A stretch of 53,585 bases of DNA from Streptomyces sp. NRRL F-4489. GTDB lineage: Bacteria > Actinomycetota > Actinomycetes > Streptomycetales > Streptomycetaceae. The translations under genes were made by a program, and so were the position numbers. The notes under the pieces are model-generated. The model saw only the letters and a program-made list of their open reading frames with translations, ran no database searches and had not been told where the DNA came from. This document shows, piece by piece, positions 8,646-16,640 of this stretch. Positions within the stretch are counted from its first letter, which is position 1. Each line of letters opens with the position of its first letter. The DNA is taken from positions 1 through 53,585 of the forward strand of contig NZ_LLZI01000234.1 of the NCBI RefSeq assembly GCF_001509485.1. The letters are read 5' to 3'.

Positions 8646-9023
8646 ATGCGGCGGAGCGGGAGAACGGGGCCGGCGGCCCTGCTGGCGGCGGTACTGATCC
8701 TGACGGCGGCCTGCCATCCGGCCCGCCCCACTCCCCTGCTGGCCCCCGGCGCCCACGGCCCCGCCGTCCGCGACCTCCAGGCCCGCCTGGCCCAACTGGA
8801 CCTGTTCCCCCGCACCCCCACCGGCCACTACGCCAAGGAGACGGCCAGGGCCCTACGCCGCTTCCAACACCAGGCCGGCCTCCCACCCACCGGCACCTAC
8901 ACCACAGCGGATAGAGCAGCCCTCATGTCCCGCACGAAAAAACCAAGGGGAAACGACCTACACCCGCAGGGACCCAACCACCGACGCCCGCTCATCAATT
9001 TCTTTGACCGAAGCGACAATTGA
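8646..9023 (+). CDS. Peptidoglycan-binding-domain lipoprotein
   Basis: A 125-residue secreted protein. A charged N-terminus and hydrophobic stretch end in the lipobox LTAAC (Cys23), predicting lipid anchoring outside the cell. Residues about 30-95 form a PG_binding_1 repeat (GPAVRDLQARLAQLDLF, YAKETARALRRFQHQAGL, GTYTTADRAALM), which binds cell-wall peptidoglycan without catalysis. The basic tail after residue 95 (TKKPRGNDLHPQGPNHRRP) has no counterpart in the domain. It is divergent from the mutase gene. An A/G-rich stretch directly precedes the ATG. Its partner enzyme, if any, is not adjacent. Confidence 0.8.
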   Translation: MRRSGRTGPAALLAAVLILTAACHPARPTPLLAPGAHGPAVRDLQARLAQLDLFPRTPTGHYAKETARALRRFQHQAGLPPTGTYTTADRAALMSRTKKPRGNDLHPQGPNHRRPLINFFDRSDN

Positions 9024-9221
9024 GCAACCCCCACCCCCCGCAACCACATCCGCGAGAGCGCGCGCCGGCTTAGGCGCAAAAAGGGGGGCGCGGGCAGGGC
9101 CGGGGGAACGTGCCCCGCCCGCGCCGGGTGCGCTGAGCCACGGGTACGGGGGGAACCCTGGCTCTTGCGCCGCCGATGACCAGTCGGCTCGTTTCTTACT
9201 GCGTCGCGGGGCCGAAAAACG

Positions 9222-10337
9222 TCACACCTGGCTGCCGGGGCGCGTTCCGGCGGGTGCCGCCGGGGTCGTGGCGGACGCCGCGGGGACCGTGGCCGGGGCC
9301 GTCGCCGCCGGGGAAACCGTGGCCGGAACCGTAGCCGGAGCGGGAGAAACCGTGCCCGGAGCCGTAGCAGGAACCGGCACGAGGGTCATGAACCCGCTGC
9401 CGGACCGCCCGGCCGAGTCACCCTCCTCGTCGCCGCTGCCGCCCCCGGTCCCGTTCCCCCCGCCGTTGCCGTGCCCCCGGCCCTTGCCGTTCCCGTTGCC
9501 CTTCCCGCCACCGGTGCGGCCCCCCGCGCCATCGTTGTCACCCGTGCCGCTGCCGGGCCGGCCGGCCGTGAGGAGGTACTGGCGGCAGAAGGCGTGGACC
9601 TTGCCGGGGCCGCCGGCGGCGGCCTGGAGGCGTTCGAGGGTGTCGCGGTCGAGGGCGCCGGGGTTGCCGGTCTCGTAGTTCTTGCAGAGGGTCAGCAGCG
9701 GCTTCTTCTTGTCCTTGCCGTCCGGGTCGGACCGGTGGCCGTCGTCGTCACCGGGCGTGCCGCCGGGGGCGGGGGTGCCGGGCGCCGGGGTGGTGCCGTG
9801 GCTGCCGCCGGGGGGGGGGGTGGCGCCGGGGGCGGTGGTCCGGCCGCCGGGCGGGGTGGGGGTGCGGCCCGTTCCGCCGGTGGTGGCGGCGGGCCGCTCG
9901 GTGTCGAGGAGGCTGGGCGATTCGGCGGCGGTGACGGTGGCGCCGGGCTGGGCCGGCTCGCCGCCCTCGAAGGGGGTCGGCAGGACGCCGGTGCCGGCGG
10001 CGACCGCGATACCGCTGATCGCGCAGACGGCGAGGGCGACCGCGAAGCCGCGTCTGAAGGGGCGGGCGAGCCCGGCGCGTTCGGCGGCGCGGGCGGTGCG
10101 GGCGGTCTCGCGGGGGCGGGCGGCGGGGCCGTGCCGGGCCTGGCGGAAGGCGGCCAGCGCGGCTTCCTCCCCGGGCAGGGGGGCCGTTTCGGGCAGGCCG
10201 GTGCCGGCCGCCGCGGCGGCCTCGAGGAGCTGTTCCAGTTCGCGTGCGCCGTCTCCGACCCGGGAACCGACCGGTTCACCACGCAGCAGTCGCTCCGCGG
10301 CGTCCTTGTCGAGCCAGCTGTACCGGTCGTCGGCCAT
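9222..10337 (-). CDS. Membrane anti-sigma-factor-like protein with a low-complexity outer tail
   Basis: A 371-residue single-pass protein. The cytoplasmic part (about residues 1-95; ADDRYSWLDKDAAERLLRGEP) is followed by one membrane segment (about 96-114, FAVALAVCAISGIAVAAG) and a long extracellular Pro/Gly/Thr-rich region. Embedded in the outer region is a short ordered block (LLTLCKNYETGNPGALDRDTLERLQAAAGGPGKVHAFC) with two cysteines that may pair. The ATG at 10337 overlaps the stop of the upstream sigma factor gene (TGATG), implying coupled translation, which is the usual arrangement for a sigma/anti-sigma pair. There is no canonical zinc-binding HxxxCxxC anti-sigma domain, so the assignment rests on context and topology. 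Confidence 0.7.
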   Translation of the reverse strand: MADDRYSWLDKDAAERLLRGEPVGSRVGDGARELEQLLEAAAAAGTGLPETAPLPGEEAALAAFRQARHGPAARPRETARTARAAERAGLARPFRRGFAVALAVCAISGIAVAAGTGVLPTPFEGGEPAQPGATVTAAESPSLLDTERPAATTGGTGRTPTPPGGRTTAPGATPPPGGSHGTTPAPGTPAPGGTPGDDDGHRSDPDGKDKKKPLLTLCKNYETGNPGALDRDTLERLQAAAGGPGKVHAFCRQYLLTAGRPGSGTGDNDGAGGRTGGGKGNGNGKGRGHGNGGGNGTGGGSGDEEGDSAGRSGSGFMTLVPVPATAPGTVSPAPATVPATVSPAATAPATVPAASATTPAAPAGTRPGSQV

Positions 10338-10987
10338 CACATGTCCTTCTGCGTTCGTGCGGCCGTTTCCGTCACACCTGGTACGTACGATTCCGCCACC
10401 GCGCCGCCGTCGTCCGCGGCGCCGTCGCCGGTGAGGAGTTCGGCCAGTTTCTTCAGTCCGCGGTGGGCGGCGGTGCGTACCGCGCCGGGCCGTTTGCCCA
10501 GGACCTGGGCGGCGCTCTTGGCGTCCAGGCCGACCACGACCCGCAGGGTGACCGCCTCGGCCTGGTCCTGCGGCAGCCGGCCTATGAGCCGGAAGGTGTG
10601 GCCGGTGCCGAGGGCTTCGAGGGCTTCGCCGGCGGTGTCGGACGCGGCGGGGGTGTCGGCGAGTTCGGTCTCGTCGCCGCCGATGGCGGGGCGGCGGCCG
10701 CGCATCCGGATGTGGTCCAGCGCGCGGTTACGGGCGATCCGGGCGGCCCAGCCGCGGAAGCGGTCCGCGTCGCCGCTGAAGCGGGCGAGGTCGCGGGTTA
10801 TCTGGAGCCATGCCTCGGAGGCCACGTCCTCGGCATCGGCCTCGCCCACCAGGGTCCGGACGTAGCCGAGGAGCCGCGGATGTATGGCGCGGTAGACCGT
10901 CCGGAACGCGGTCTCGTCGCCGTCCTGCGCCGCTTGTACGGCAACCGTCAGCCGTCCGTCGTCCGGCTGAATGTCGTCCCCTCGCAC
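10337..10987 (-). CDS. RNA polymerase sigma-70 family (ECF-like) sigma factor
   Basis: A 216-residue alternative sigma factor. Region 2 spans about residues 18-90 (TVYRAIHPRLLGYVRTLVGEADAEDVASEAWLQI, then FRGWAARIARNRALDHIR) and region 4 spans about 130-185 (IGRLPQDQAEAVTLRVVVGLDAKSAAQVLGKRPGAVRTAAHRGLKKL). The GTG at 10987 is chosen because AGGATGG lies just upstream; a GTG at 11005 lacks this. It is followed by the coupled membrane protein, likely its regulator, so this pair would respond to an envelope signal. The promoters it recognises cannot be inferred from the window. Confidence 0.88.
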   Translation of the reverse strand: MRGDDIQPDDGRLTVAVQAAQDGDETAFRTVYRAIHPRLLGYVRTLVGEADAEDVASEAWLQITRDLARFSGDADRFRGWAARIARNRALDHIRMRGRRPAIGGDETELADTPAASDTAGEALEALGTGHTFRLIGRLPQDQAEAVTLRVVVGLDAKSAAQVLGKRPGAVRTAAHRGLKKLAELLTGDGAADDGGAVAESYVPGVTETAARTQKDM

Positions 10988-11473
10988 GGGTCCATCCTGT
11001 CGCACGCTGAATGTCCGCCGCCCGGTCCTTGCCGTTTCGCGCTGTCGCTGTTACGTAGCCGCTGGTTTGCCGTCTGATGCCGTGAAGCCGCCGGGACCGC
11101 CGTGCGGCCGGCGCGGTCAGCCGCTGCGCCGGTCGCCGGCCGTCCGGCCGTTCCTGCTGACCGTAACGGGTGCGACCGGGTGCCCGGCACCCGGGCCACC
11201 TCTGGGAGCGGGCGGCGCGACAGGGCGGGGTGCGTACGTCGCCATCCGAACTCCCCGGTAACCGGCCGCTCTTCCGGCCGGGCGGGAGCGCCGCGGCCGG
11301 GTGCGCCGTTCTGGCGCGTTCCGGCACGTTACGGGCCGGGCCGGGCCCGCGTCCAGACCACTGGCCGTGCCGCCGCCCGTACCCGGTGTGACGCTTTCGG
11401 GCCCCGCGGCGCTGTATCGGTTAGGAGCCCGTCGCGGCTCCTCCGCGAACGACGGCCGGGGCCTCTCCTGTGG
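10988..11473. other. Intergenic region between the sigma gene and the hexosaminidase 3' remnant
   Basis: About 486 bases with no convincing gene on either strand. Frames here are proline/arginine-rich shadows without ribosome sites. The first ~100 bases must hold the promoter of the sigma/anti-sigma operon. The right end carries a 13-bp inverted repeat (next entry). I see no RNA gene or other element. Confidence 0.6.
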
Positions 11474-11494
11474 GGGGTGGCGGCCCCGGCCGTC
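11451..11494. terminator. Hairpin representing the ancestral hexosaminidase terminator
   Basis: A perfect 13-bp inverted repeat, GACGGCCGGGGCC (11451-11463) with its complement at 11482-11494, and an 18-base loop. It is ~34 bases beyond the hexosaminidase stop codon as preserved in the truncated left copy (11528-11530). At the intact gene (14907) only the right arm survives, the left arm having been replaced by the insert, so this hairpin shows what originally followed the gene. The six-T run at 11506-11511 is 11 bases away on the plus side. Confidence 0.5.
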
Positions 11495-11622
11495 TCTCGG
11501 ATTCCTTTTTTCTTCCCGCCCGGCCGGTCAGAGCCGGTTCACCAGCGCCTTGAAGTCCGGCCAGGACAGCGCGGGGGTGCGCGGGTCCCAGGTCTTCTGC
11601 GCCAAGGCGGCGAGCGGTGCCT
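11474..11622. repeat. Direct repeat, left copy: truncated 3' end of the GH20 hexosaminidase gene
   Basis: These 149 bases match 14854-15001 with one T-run length difference (six versus five T) and a two-base substitution near 11605. Bases 11528-11622 encode, on the minus strand, the last ~31 codons of the hexosaminidase (ending PDFKALVNRL and stop). The match ends abruptly at 11622, so the rest of the gene is missing. The two copies flank the toxin module. Confidence 0.92.
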
Positions 11623-12121
11623 CCCTTTTGCCGGGACCTCCACCGGATTCTCGGCTCACAGCCCCTCACGGTCGTTTCCTCGGCCCGAAGGCCGGCGCAC
11701 CACTTGTCCATCCAGTCGCCGGGCTTCATGTCGCAGTGGGCCGCAACCGCCCCGGTCGGCCTCCTGATCGACAAGCCATATCCGGATGTGGAAGTGGCCC
11801 GCGGCCTCCGCAACCCATAGGCCCCAGACACCGCTCCTGTGGTACGCCCCTGGATCGGCCGGACGACCTCATCACCGCCTGCGATAGGAATGATCTCCCG
11901 CACAGTTGACCATGCGGCCCGCAGCCCCTCTTCCGGTAGTCGAACCGCGCGTAGGCCGTGCGAATTTGAGCCACTGCGTGGCCATATCCGCATGAGCCAC
12001 AACGCGCCGAAATGGGATGAACTCGGCAAACGGGCTCACAGACCAAGCGGCCACGATGCACTGTCAGTGGTACACGGTAGGTTCGCAGTGAACGTGATGA
12101 CAATGCGCGCTTGGGGGAATC
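11623..12121. other. Left part of the inserted segment, no intact gene seen
   Basis: About 500 bases between the truncated hexosaminidase copy and the WXG100-like gene. Several minus-strand frames give protein-like pieces (for example WGLWVAEAAGHFHIRIWL near 11800 and VAHADMATQWLKFA near 11990), but they lie in different frames with stops between. This may be a decayed gene or chance. The stretch right of 12060 should hold the promoter for the toxin operon. GC is lower than the flanks. Confidence 0.45.
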
Positions 12122-12451
12122 GTGGCTGCTTCTGGCTTCGATGTGGACACGCATCAGCTGAAGAACGAAGCACCGAAATTCAACAGGGAGTCAGCCGCTT
12201 TGGCCAAGGCTGCCGAGAAACTGAAGCACTCACTCGATGGGCTAGGGGAACCTTGGGGGGATGACGAGCAGGGGAAGAAGTTTGAGGGCGTCTACAGCCC
12301 TCATCGCACCCAGATCGAGCGTGCCGCCCATGCGTTGGTGAAGGGCCTGGAAAGCATTGGCAAGGCCATGAAGGATATGGCTGACAATCACGAGGAAGCG
12401 GATCGCTCCAACGCCTCGGGCTTCACGTCGCAAGGTGGCGGTGTGCATTGA
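12122..12451 (+). CDS. WXG100-like small protein (ESX substrate or chaperone for the toxin)
   Basis: A 109-residue all-helical protein starting at GTG 12122 with GGGGGA three bases upstream. It has the two-helix hairpin expected of WXG100 relatives, with the turn LGEPWGDDEQGKKFEGVYSP (about residues 42-61), the typical actinobacterial variant of the W-x-G turn in which W-G-D-D-E-x-G-K-K-F follows helix 1. A glycine-rich tail follows. It overlaps the start of the toxin-like gene by four bases (GTGA). In such loci this protein is thought to pair with the N-terminus of the large toxin for type VII secretion. No secretion machinery gene is in the window. Confidence 0.75.
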   Translation: MAASGFDVDTHQLKNEAPKFNRESAALAKAAEKLKHSLDGLGEPWGDDEQGKKFEGVYSPHRTQIERAAHALVKGLESIGKAMKDMADNHEEADRSNASGFTSQGGGVH

Positions 12452-13809
12452 GTACCGCAGACAAGGCCAAGGAAATCGTTCAGGAACTCACCGGCATGTG
12501 GTGGCCGAAGGGTGATGAGGACGAGCTCCGGGAAGCCGCTCGCGCCTGGCGGACATTTGCTGATGACGTCAAGGACATCATCTCTGCGACACACAAGTCC
12601 GCACAGGACGTCATCGACACCAACAAGGGCAAGTCGATTGAGGCGTTCGGTGCGTTCTGGAAGAAGTACCACGGCGGGGGCAAGGGGTACTTGGACGACC
12701 TCGCTTCTGCCGCGGAAGACATGGCCAAGGCCTTGGACAAGTTCGCCGACCAGATAGCCGAAGCCAAGAAAAAGATCGAGCACGAGCTGGAGATCGCCGG
12801 CGCGGTCCTGGTCGCCGGTGCGGCGTTGGCCATCTTTACCGGCGGCATAAGCGAGGTGGCAGCCGCGGGTGCCACCGAAGCGATCGTCGCAGCGGCCGGC
12901 ACGGCAGGCGTCGCCGTCTCAGCCACCGTCACCGAGATCGCCGGCACCGTCCTGGCCACCGCCGCCATCGGCGGCATCAGCGCCATCACGGTGGATGTGG
13001 TCGTCGCCCAGGGCGGCCGGAATCTGCTCGGGGACCAGCACGGCATCAACGCCGCCGAAATCAAGGACGCCGGAGTGTCCGGCATGCTCATGGGCGGCGC
13101 CTTCGGTGGAGCCGCCCGCAGCGCCCAGGCCGTGGCGGACGCCGGCGGTGTCAAGAACGTTCTGGGCAACATGAAGCTGGACGGCCTGGGGAACCTCAAC
13201 GCCTCATTCCCCAATCTCCACATGCAGGTGCCCAGCTTGGGTGGGCCACGCCTGGTGATGGCCGGCGAGGGCCCTTCAGGGCCGGTCGGACCAACAGGGC
13301 AACCCTTGATGCGCAACGCCGAGGGAGGCGACGGGGGAGGCTCCGGGGCCCCCAGGGTCAGCGGCTGGGATGCCTCAAGCAATCTAAAGGGCCCGGCGGC
13401 CGGTAAAACACTCAAGCGCCCACATGACCGGCATACCATTGCTGGCGCAGGCCGAGCGGGCAAGAACATCAAGGAAGAGAACACCATCATCCTGCCGGGG
13501 TATTCTCAGGAGGTCGATAAAGACATCGCTGGTATCGCAGAGGGGAAGGCCACCTGGATCCCGGATGGCGAGCGCTACGAAATCAACGGCCGCACATACG
13601 GTGTCCATGAGAACGGAACCGTCTATCCTGCCGCAGGCCCGGGGTTCGTGGAGTTGGATCGGAACGAGTATGCAGCTCTCTCTCAGATTGCGAAGGCTAA
13701 GGGGGATCTCTCAGCTGCGCCGCAGTTGACGAAGAACCCTCGCTTCGTCAACAACCCGGAAGCCGTCCAAAAGGCCTTGGCCATTTACAATGGGACATAC
13801 ACGCCATGA
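12448..13809 (+). CDS. Putative ESX-secreted polymorphic toxin
   Basis: A 453-residue protein starting at GTG 12448, overlapping the previous stop. The N-terminal ~110 residues are a WXG100-type helical domain opening MWWPKGDEDELREAARAWRTFADD, the pattern of actinobacterial ESX-exported toxins. A hydrophobic Ala/Gly-rich stretch (about 115-195) may insert in membranes, and a Gly/Pro-rich linker (about 270-320) follows. The C-terminal ~130 residues (AGKNIKEENTIILPGYSQ onward; INGRTYGVHENGTVYPAAGPGFVELDRNEYAAL) look like a separate module, the place where toxins of this design carry their activity. I do not recognise its family or catalytic residues. The following gene overlaps by ATGA and is the likely antidote. 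Confidence 0.7.
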   Translation: MSTADKAKEIVQELTGMWWPKGDEDELREAARAWRTFADDVKDIISATHKSAQDVIDTNKGKSIEAFGAFWKKYHGGGKGYLDDLASAAEDMAKALDKFADQIAEAKKKIEHELEIAGAVLVAGAALAIFTGGISEVAAAGATEAIVAAAGTAGVAVSATVTEIAGTVLATAAIGGISAITVDVVVAQGGRNLLGDQHGINAAEIKDAGVSGMLMGGAFGGAARSAQAVADAGGVKNVLGNMKLDGLGNLNASFPNLHMQVPSLGGPRLVMAGEGPSGPVGPTGQPLMRNAEGGDGGGSGAPRVSGWDASSNLKGPAAGKTLKRPHDRHTIAGAGRAGKNIKEENTIILPGYSQEVDKDIAGIAEGKATWIPDGERYEINGRTYGVHENGTVYPAAGPGFVELDRNEYAALSQIAKAKGDLSAAPQLTKNPRFVNNPEAVQKALAIYNGTYTP

Positions 13810-14717
13810 CGTACAATCTTTTTCTCGTCGATAGCCCCGACCCAGCTGTCATGGCTGGAGCTCTCGCCACGATCTTCGAGGTTCCAGTGACGGAAGTCGA
13901 CGTTGCCGATGCCGACGGCGACCAAGAAGACCGCAACTGGGACGCCCTGGTTTCCTGCGAATACTCGGAGGTTCAGGGAAATCTGTCGCTATCCCTGGAC
14001 ATTTACGCTCAGGACTCGGTGGGGCAGCAGCCCTCGGAGGCTGAGATCTCCGCAACGCTTGCGCACCTTCTCGACACGCCCGTACTGTACCCGCCCCAGG
14101 AAAGCGCCATGAGCGCCCACTGGCTGGTTGCCCCCGGCGGACTGGTGACGCGGGCCCGGCTGACCGAGTCAGACGGTGAAGAGCCTACGTTCACGGTCGC
14201 CGCAGTGGAGGCATTCGTCGATCGGTTGCCAGACGTTCCTGTAATGCACCTCCCGGAAGTAGTGCGCGAGCAGAAAATCGCTACGCCTCTGGCTGATGCC
14301 TTTGCGGAATCCGTCGAGTCTTTGAAGCAAGGCGAGAATGGGGCGAATGGTTTGACCATCACGCCCGATGTCGCCGAGACGGTACGCATTGCCAAGTCTT
14401 ACCTGGGGGCATGGGAGAAGCTATCCCGGCGCGCAGAGGGCAACTGGGCGCCATCTGACTGGTACCCGCTGGAATTCTACCGGGAAGTTCTCGAATACCG
14501 CGATGACATCGAGGGGTATGTACGTCAACTTCCGGGCGACGTGCAAACGCTTTATAGGAAATACCTGAACGAGGTCGACGGCCTCTACCGAGAGCAGACA
14601 GTGGAAGACCACGACCACGTCGTTGCCGGCGATCAGGCAGAGCGTGTTACCCACTTGGCCCAGAAGGCATGGTGGTGGTACCGCCGTCCTGAGCCCATGC
14701 CTTGGTCCGAGGGCTAG
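13806..14717 (+). CDS. Probable immunity protein paired with the toxin
   Basis: A 303-residue acidic cytoplasmic protein (no signal peptide or membrane segment) that begins inside the toxin stop codon (ATGA overlap), so the two are translated together. The N-terminal ~150 residues look like an alpha/beta domain (YNLFLVDSPDPAVMAGALATIF, then SAHWLVAPGGLVTRARL). The remainder is helical (WYPLEFYREVLEYRDDIEGYVRQL). I recognise no named family. Position, coupling, acidity and lower GC than the surroundings support an immunity role, but this is inference. The operon ends at the hairpin at 14795. Confidence 0.6.
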   Translation: MTYNLFLVDSPDPAVMAGALATIFEVPVTEVDVADADGDQEDRNWDALVSCEYSEVQGNLSLSLDIYAQDSVGQQPSEAEISATLAHLLDTPVLYPPQESAMSAHWLVAPGGLVTRARLTESDGEEPTFTVAAVEAFVDRLPDVPVMHLPEVVREQKIATPLADAFAESVESLKQGENGANGLTITPDVAETVRIAKSYLGAWEKLSRRAEGNWAPSDWYPLEFYREVLEYRDDIEGYVRQLPGDVQTLYRKYLNEVDGLYREQTVEDHDHVVAGDQAERVTHLAQKAWWWYRRPEPMPWSEG

Positions 14718-14794
14718 GAGCACGTTGCCACCAGGCCAGTGCGACGCAGCCCTGCCAGAAACCGCAAGCCGGGGGCACTACAGATCGCGGCCAC

Positions 14795-14836
14795 GGCCCC
14801 TGACCAGACGACAGAGTGCCTGGTCAGGGGCCATTT
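14795..14836 (+). terminator. Terminator of the toxin/immunity operon
   Basis: A perfect 13-bp stem, GGCCCCTGACCAG (14795-14807) with its complement at 14820-14832, a 12-base loop, followed by ATTTCG. It lies 78 bases after the immunity stop codon. Confidence 0.8.
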
Positions 14837-14853
14837 CGTAGAGCACCTGGCCA

Positions 14854-15001
14854 GGGGTGGCGGCCCCGGCCGTCTCTCGGATTCCTTTTTCTTCCCGCCC
14901 GGCCGGTCAGAGCCGGTTCACCAGCGCCTTGAAGTCCGGCCAGGACAGCGCGGGGGTGCGCGGGTCCCAGGTCTTCTGCGCCAGTGCGGCGAGCGGTGCC
15001 T
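14854..15001. repeat. Direct repeat, right copy: 3' end of the intact hexosaminidase gene
   Basis: 148 bases nearly identical to 11474-11622, comprising the last ~31 codons of the hexosaminidase and ~53 bases beyond its stop codon. Left of 14854 the sequence changes to insert DNA. The ancestral left arm of the terminator hairpin is therefore missing here. Confidence 0.92.
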
Positions 15002-16640
15002 TGATGCCGGCCGCGATCTGGTCCGGGGTCTGGGCCTGGGAGCGGTCGCACCAGATGGCGAAGCGCGCGCCGGGGATGCGGTCGGGGCCGGTGTCGCTCT
15101 GCGGTACGGCCACCGGCGCGGTGCCGCGCAGCACCCGCGGGGTCCAGCTCTTGTAGATCCGTTCGCCGGTCGGGTACGTGAAGTTGTTGGGCTCGCCGAG
15201 GACGTAGTAGAGGTACTCGTCGTTGAGGTTGAGGACGTTGCGGCCGGCGCCGAGGTAGGCGGCGGGGTCGCGGGCGCCGATCTCCTTGCCGGTCCAGTAG
15301 GCGGCGGTGCGGTTCTTGTCGGCGGCGACCTTGCCGTCGGCGAAGAAGCCGTCGTTCCACGCCTCGATGCGGGTCTTGCCGGCGGACTGGACGGTCTTCT
15401 GCCGGTCGTTGAGCCAGCCGGTGGCCAGGTCCTTGATGGTGGCGCCGGAGCCGTACTTGTCGCGGGCGGCCCGGGCGAGCTGCGGGTAGGACGCCTCGGG
15501 GTTCCGGACCGTAAGGGCCTGGTACTCGTCGCCGCCGAGGTGCCAGTACGGGCCGGGGAAGAGCTGGGCGTACTCCTTCAGCAGCGCGTCGACGAGGGCG
15601 CCGGCCTGCGGTTTGGAGATGTCGATGGCGCCGCGCAGGACCTTGCCGGAGGCGTTGCGCAGCTGGAGGTCGGGGTAGTGGTCGAGGACCGCGCCGAGGT
15701 GCCCGGGTGAGTCGATCTCCGGGATCAGGGTGACGTGCAGGCTCTGGCCGACCTTGATCAGGTGGCGGACCTGGTCCTTGGTGAGGTGGTCGGCGGAGAC
15801 GATCTGCGGGTGGCTGTCGCTCTGGATGCGGAAGCCCTGGTCGTCGGAGAAGTGCAGCTGGAGCTGGTTGAGCTTGAGGTCGGCGAGCTGCCGGATGCGG
15901 GCCTCGATCCAGTCCGCGGTGAAGGGCTTGCGGGCGTTGTCGAGCATCATGCCGCGTTCGGCGCGGTCGGGGCGGTCCTGGACGGTGCCCTCGGGCAGGC
16001 CGCCGGCGGTGCGGACGGCCTGTTTGACGGTGCGGGTGGCGTAGAAGACGCCGGCGTCGGTGGGGGCGGCGAGGGTGAGCCGGCCGCCGCGCGCGGTGAG
16101 GGTGTAGGACTCGTCGGCGGTGCTCGTGGCCGGGGCGTTGTCGGGCCGGTTGGCGGGGCCGGTGAGCTTGATCTCGATGTCGCCGGGGCGGACGTCCTGC
16201 TGTCCCCAGGCGATCGGGAGCCCGCCGAGATCCTTGGCCATGAGTTGCGCTTCGTCGGCGACGCTGCTCTTCTCCCCGGCCGGTACCACGATCCGGGCGC
16301 CCTTGGCCGGCCGCCAGCCGTTTCCGGTCGCCGGGCGGAAGTCGCGTACGGCGGGGACGACGCGCGGCGGGCCGGTGACCTTGGCCCAGCTGGGGATGGG
16401 CGCGGCGGGGCTGGAGGAGCTGGGGGCGGCGCCCGGGGGCCGGGAGTCGGCGCCTTGGCCGCAGCCGCCCAGGGCCAGCGCGGTGGCCAGCGCCGCGACG
16501 GCCGGCAGCGCGCGGCGGCCGGCCGGGCCTGTCCGGCCGGTCCGGCCTTCCCGACCGGCGGCCGGCGGGCCGGCCGGGGACGGGGGCTGCCAGGGGGCCG
16601 AGGGCCGCGGCGGGTGCGGCGGCCGCATCGGATTCGACAT
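14907..16640 (-). CDS. Beta-N-acetylhexosaminidase lipoprotein (GH20)
   Basis: A 577-residue exported enzyme cleaving terminal N-acetylglucosamine or N-acetylgalactosamine from chitin- or wall-derived oligosaccharides. A long Pro/Arg-rich n-region precedes the hydrophobic signal and lipobox LALGGC (Cys60), predicting a lipoprotein. A GH20b-type domain (about 100-220) is followed by the GH20 barrel with MMLDNARKPF, LQLHFSDDQGFRIQSDSHP, IPEIDSPGH and the catalytic Asp-Glu pair in HLGGDEY. The late W-x-D block (ARFAIWCD) is also present. The ATG at 16640 is the first in the family-like frame; an upstream extension to 16742 is unlikely. The last 31 codons are duplicated at 11528-11622. Its own terminator hairpin was lost by the neighbouring insertion. 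Confidence 0.93.
   Translation of the reverse strand: MSNPMRPPHPPRPSAPWQPPSPAGPPAAGREGRTGRTGPAGRRALPAVAALATALALGGCGQGADSRPPGAAPSSSSPAAPIPSWAKVTGPPRVVPAVRDFRPATGNGWRPAKGARIVVPAGEKSSVADEAQLMAKDLGGLPIAWGQQDVRPGDIEIKLTGPANRPDNAPATSTADESYTLTARGGRLTLAAPTDAGVFYATRTVKQAVRTAGGLPEGTVQDRPDRAERGMMLDNARKPFTADWIEARIRQLADLKLNQLQLHFSDDQGFRIQSDSHPQIVSADHLTKDQVRHLIKVGQSLHVTLIPEIDSPGHLGAVLDHYPDLQLRNASGKVLRGAIDISKPQAGALVDALLKEYAQLFPGPYWHLGGDEYQALTVRNPEASYPQLARAARDKYGSGATIKDLATGWLNDRQKTVQSAGKTRIEAWNDGFFADGKVAADKNRTAAYWTGKEIGARDPAAYLGAGRNVLNLNDEYLYYVLGEPNNFTYPTGERIYKSWTPRVLRGTAPVAVPQSDTGPDRIPGARFAIWCDRSQAQTPDQIAAGIKAPLAALAQKTWDPRTPALSWPDFKALVNRL

Noticed and set aside
9780..9850. G/C homopolymer tract in the anti-sigma-like gene as a phase-variation switch
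   Set aside because: The frame is intact through the tract, and low-complexity Gly/Pro coding explains it; no evidence for slippage.
11421..12029. 202-residue minus-strand frame across the repeat boundary
   Set aside because: It reads the hexosaminidase tail in the wrong frame and unrelated insert DNA; pieces look protein-like but not as one protein.
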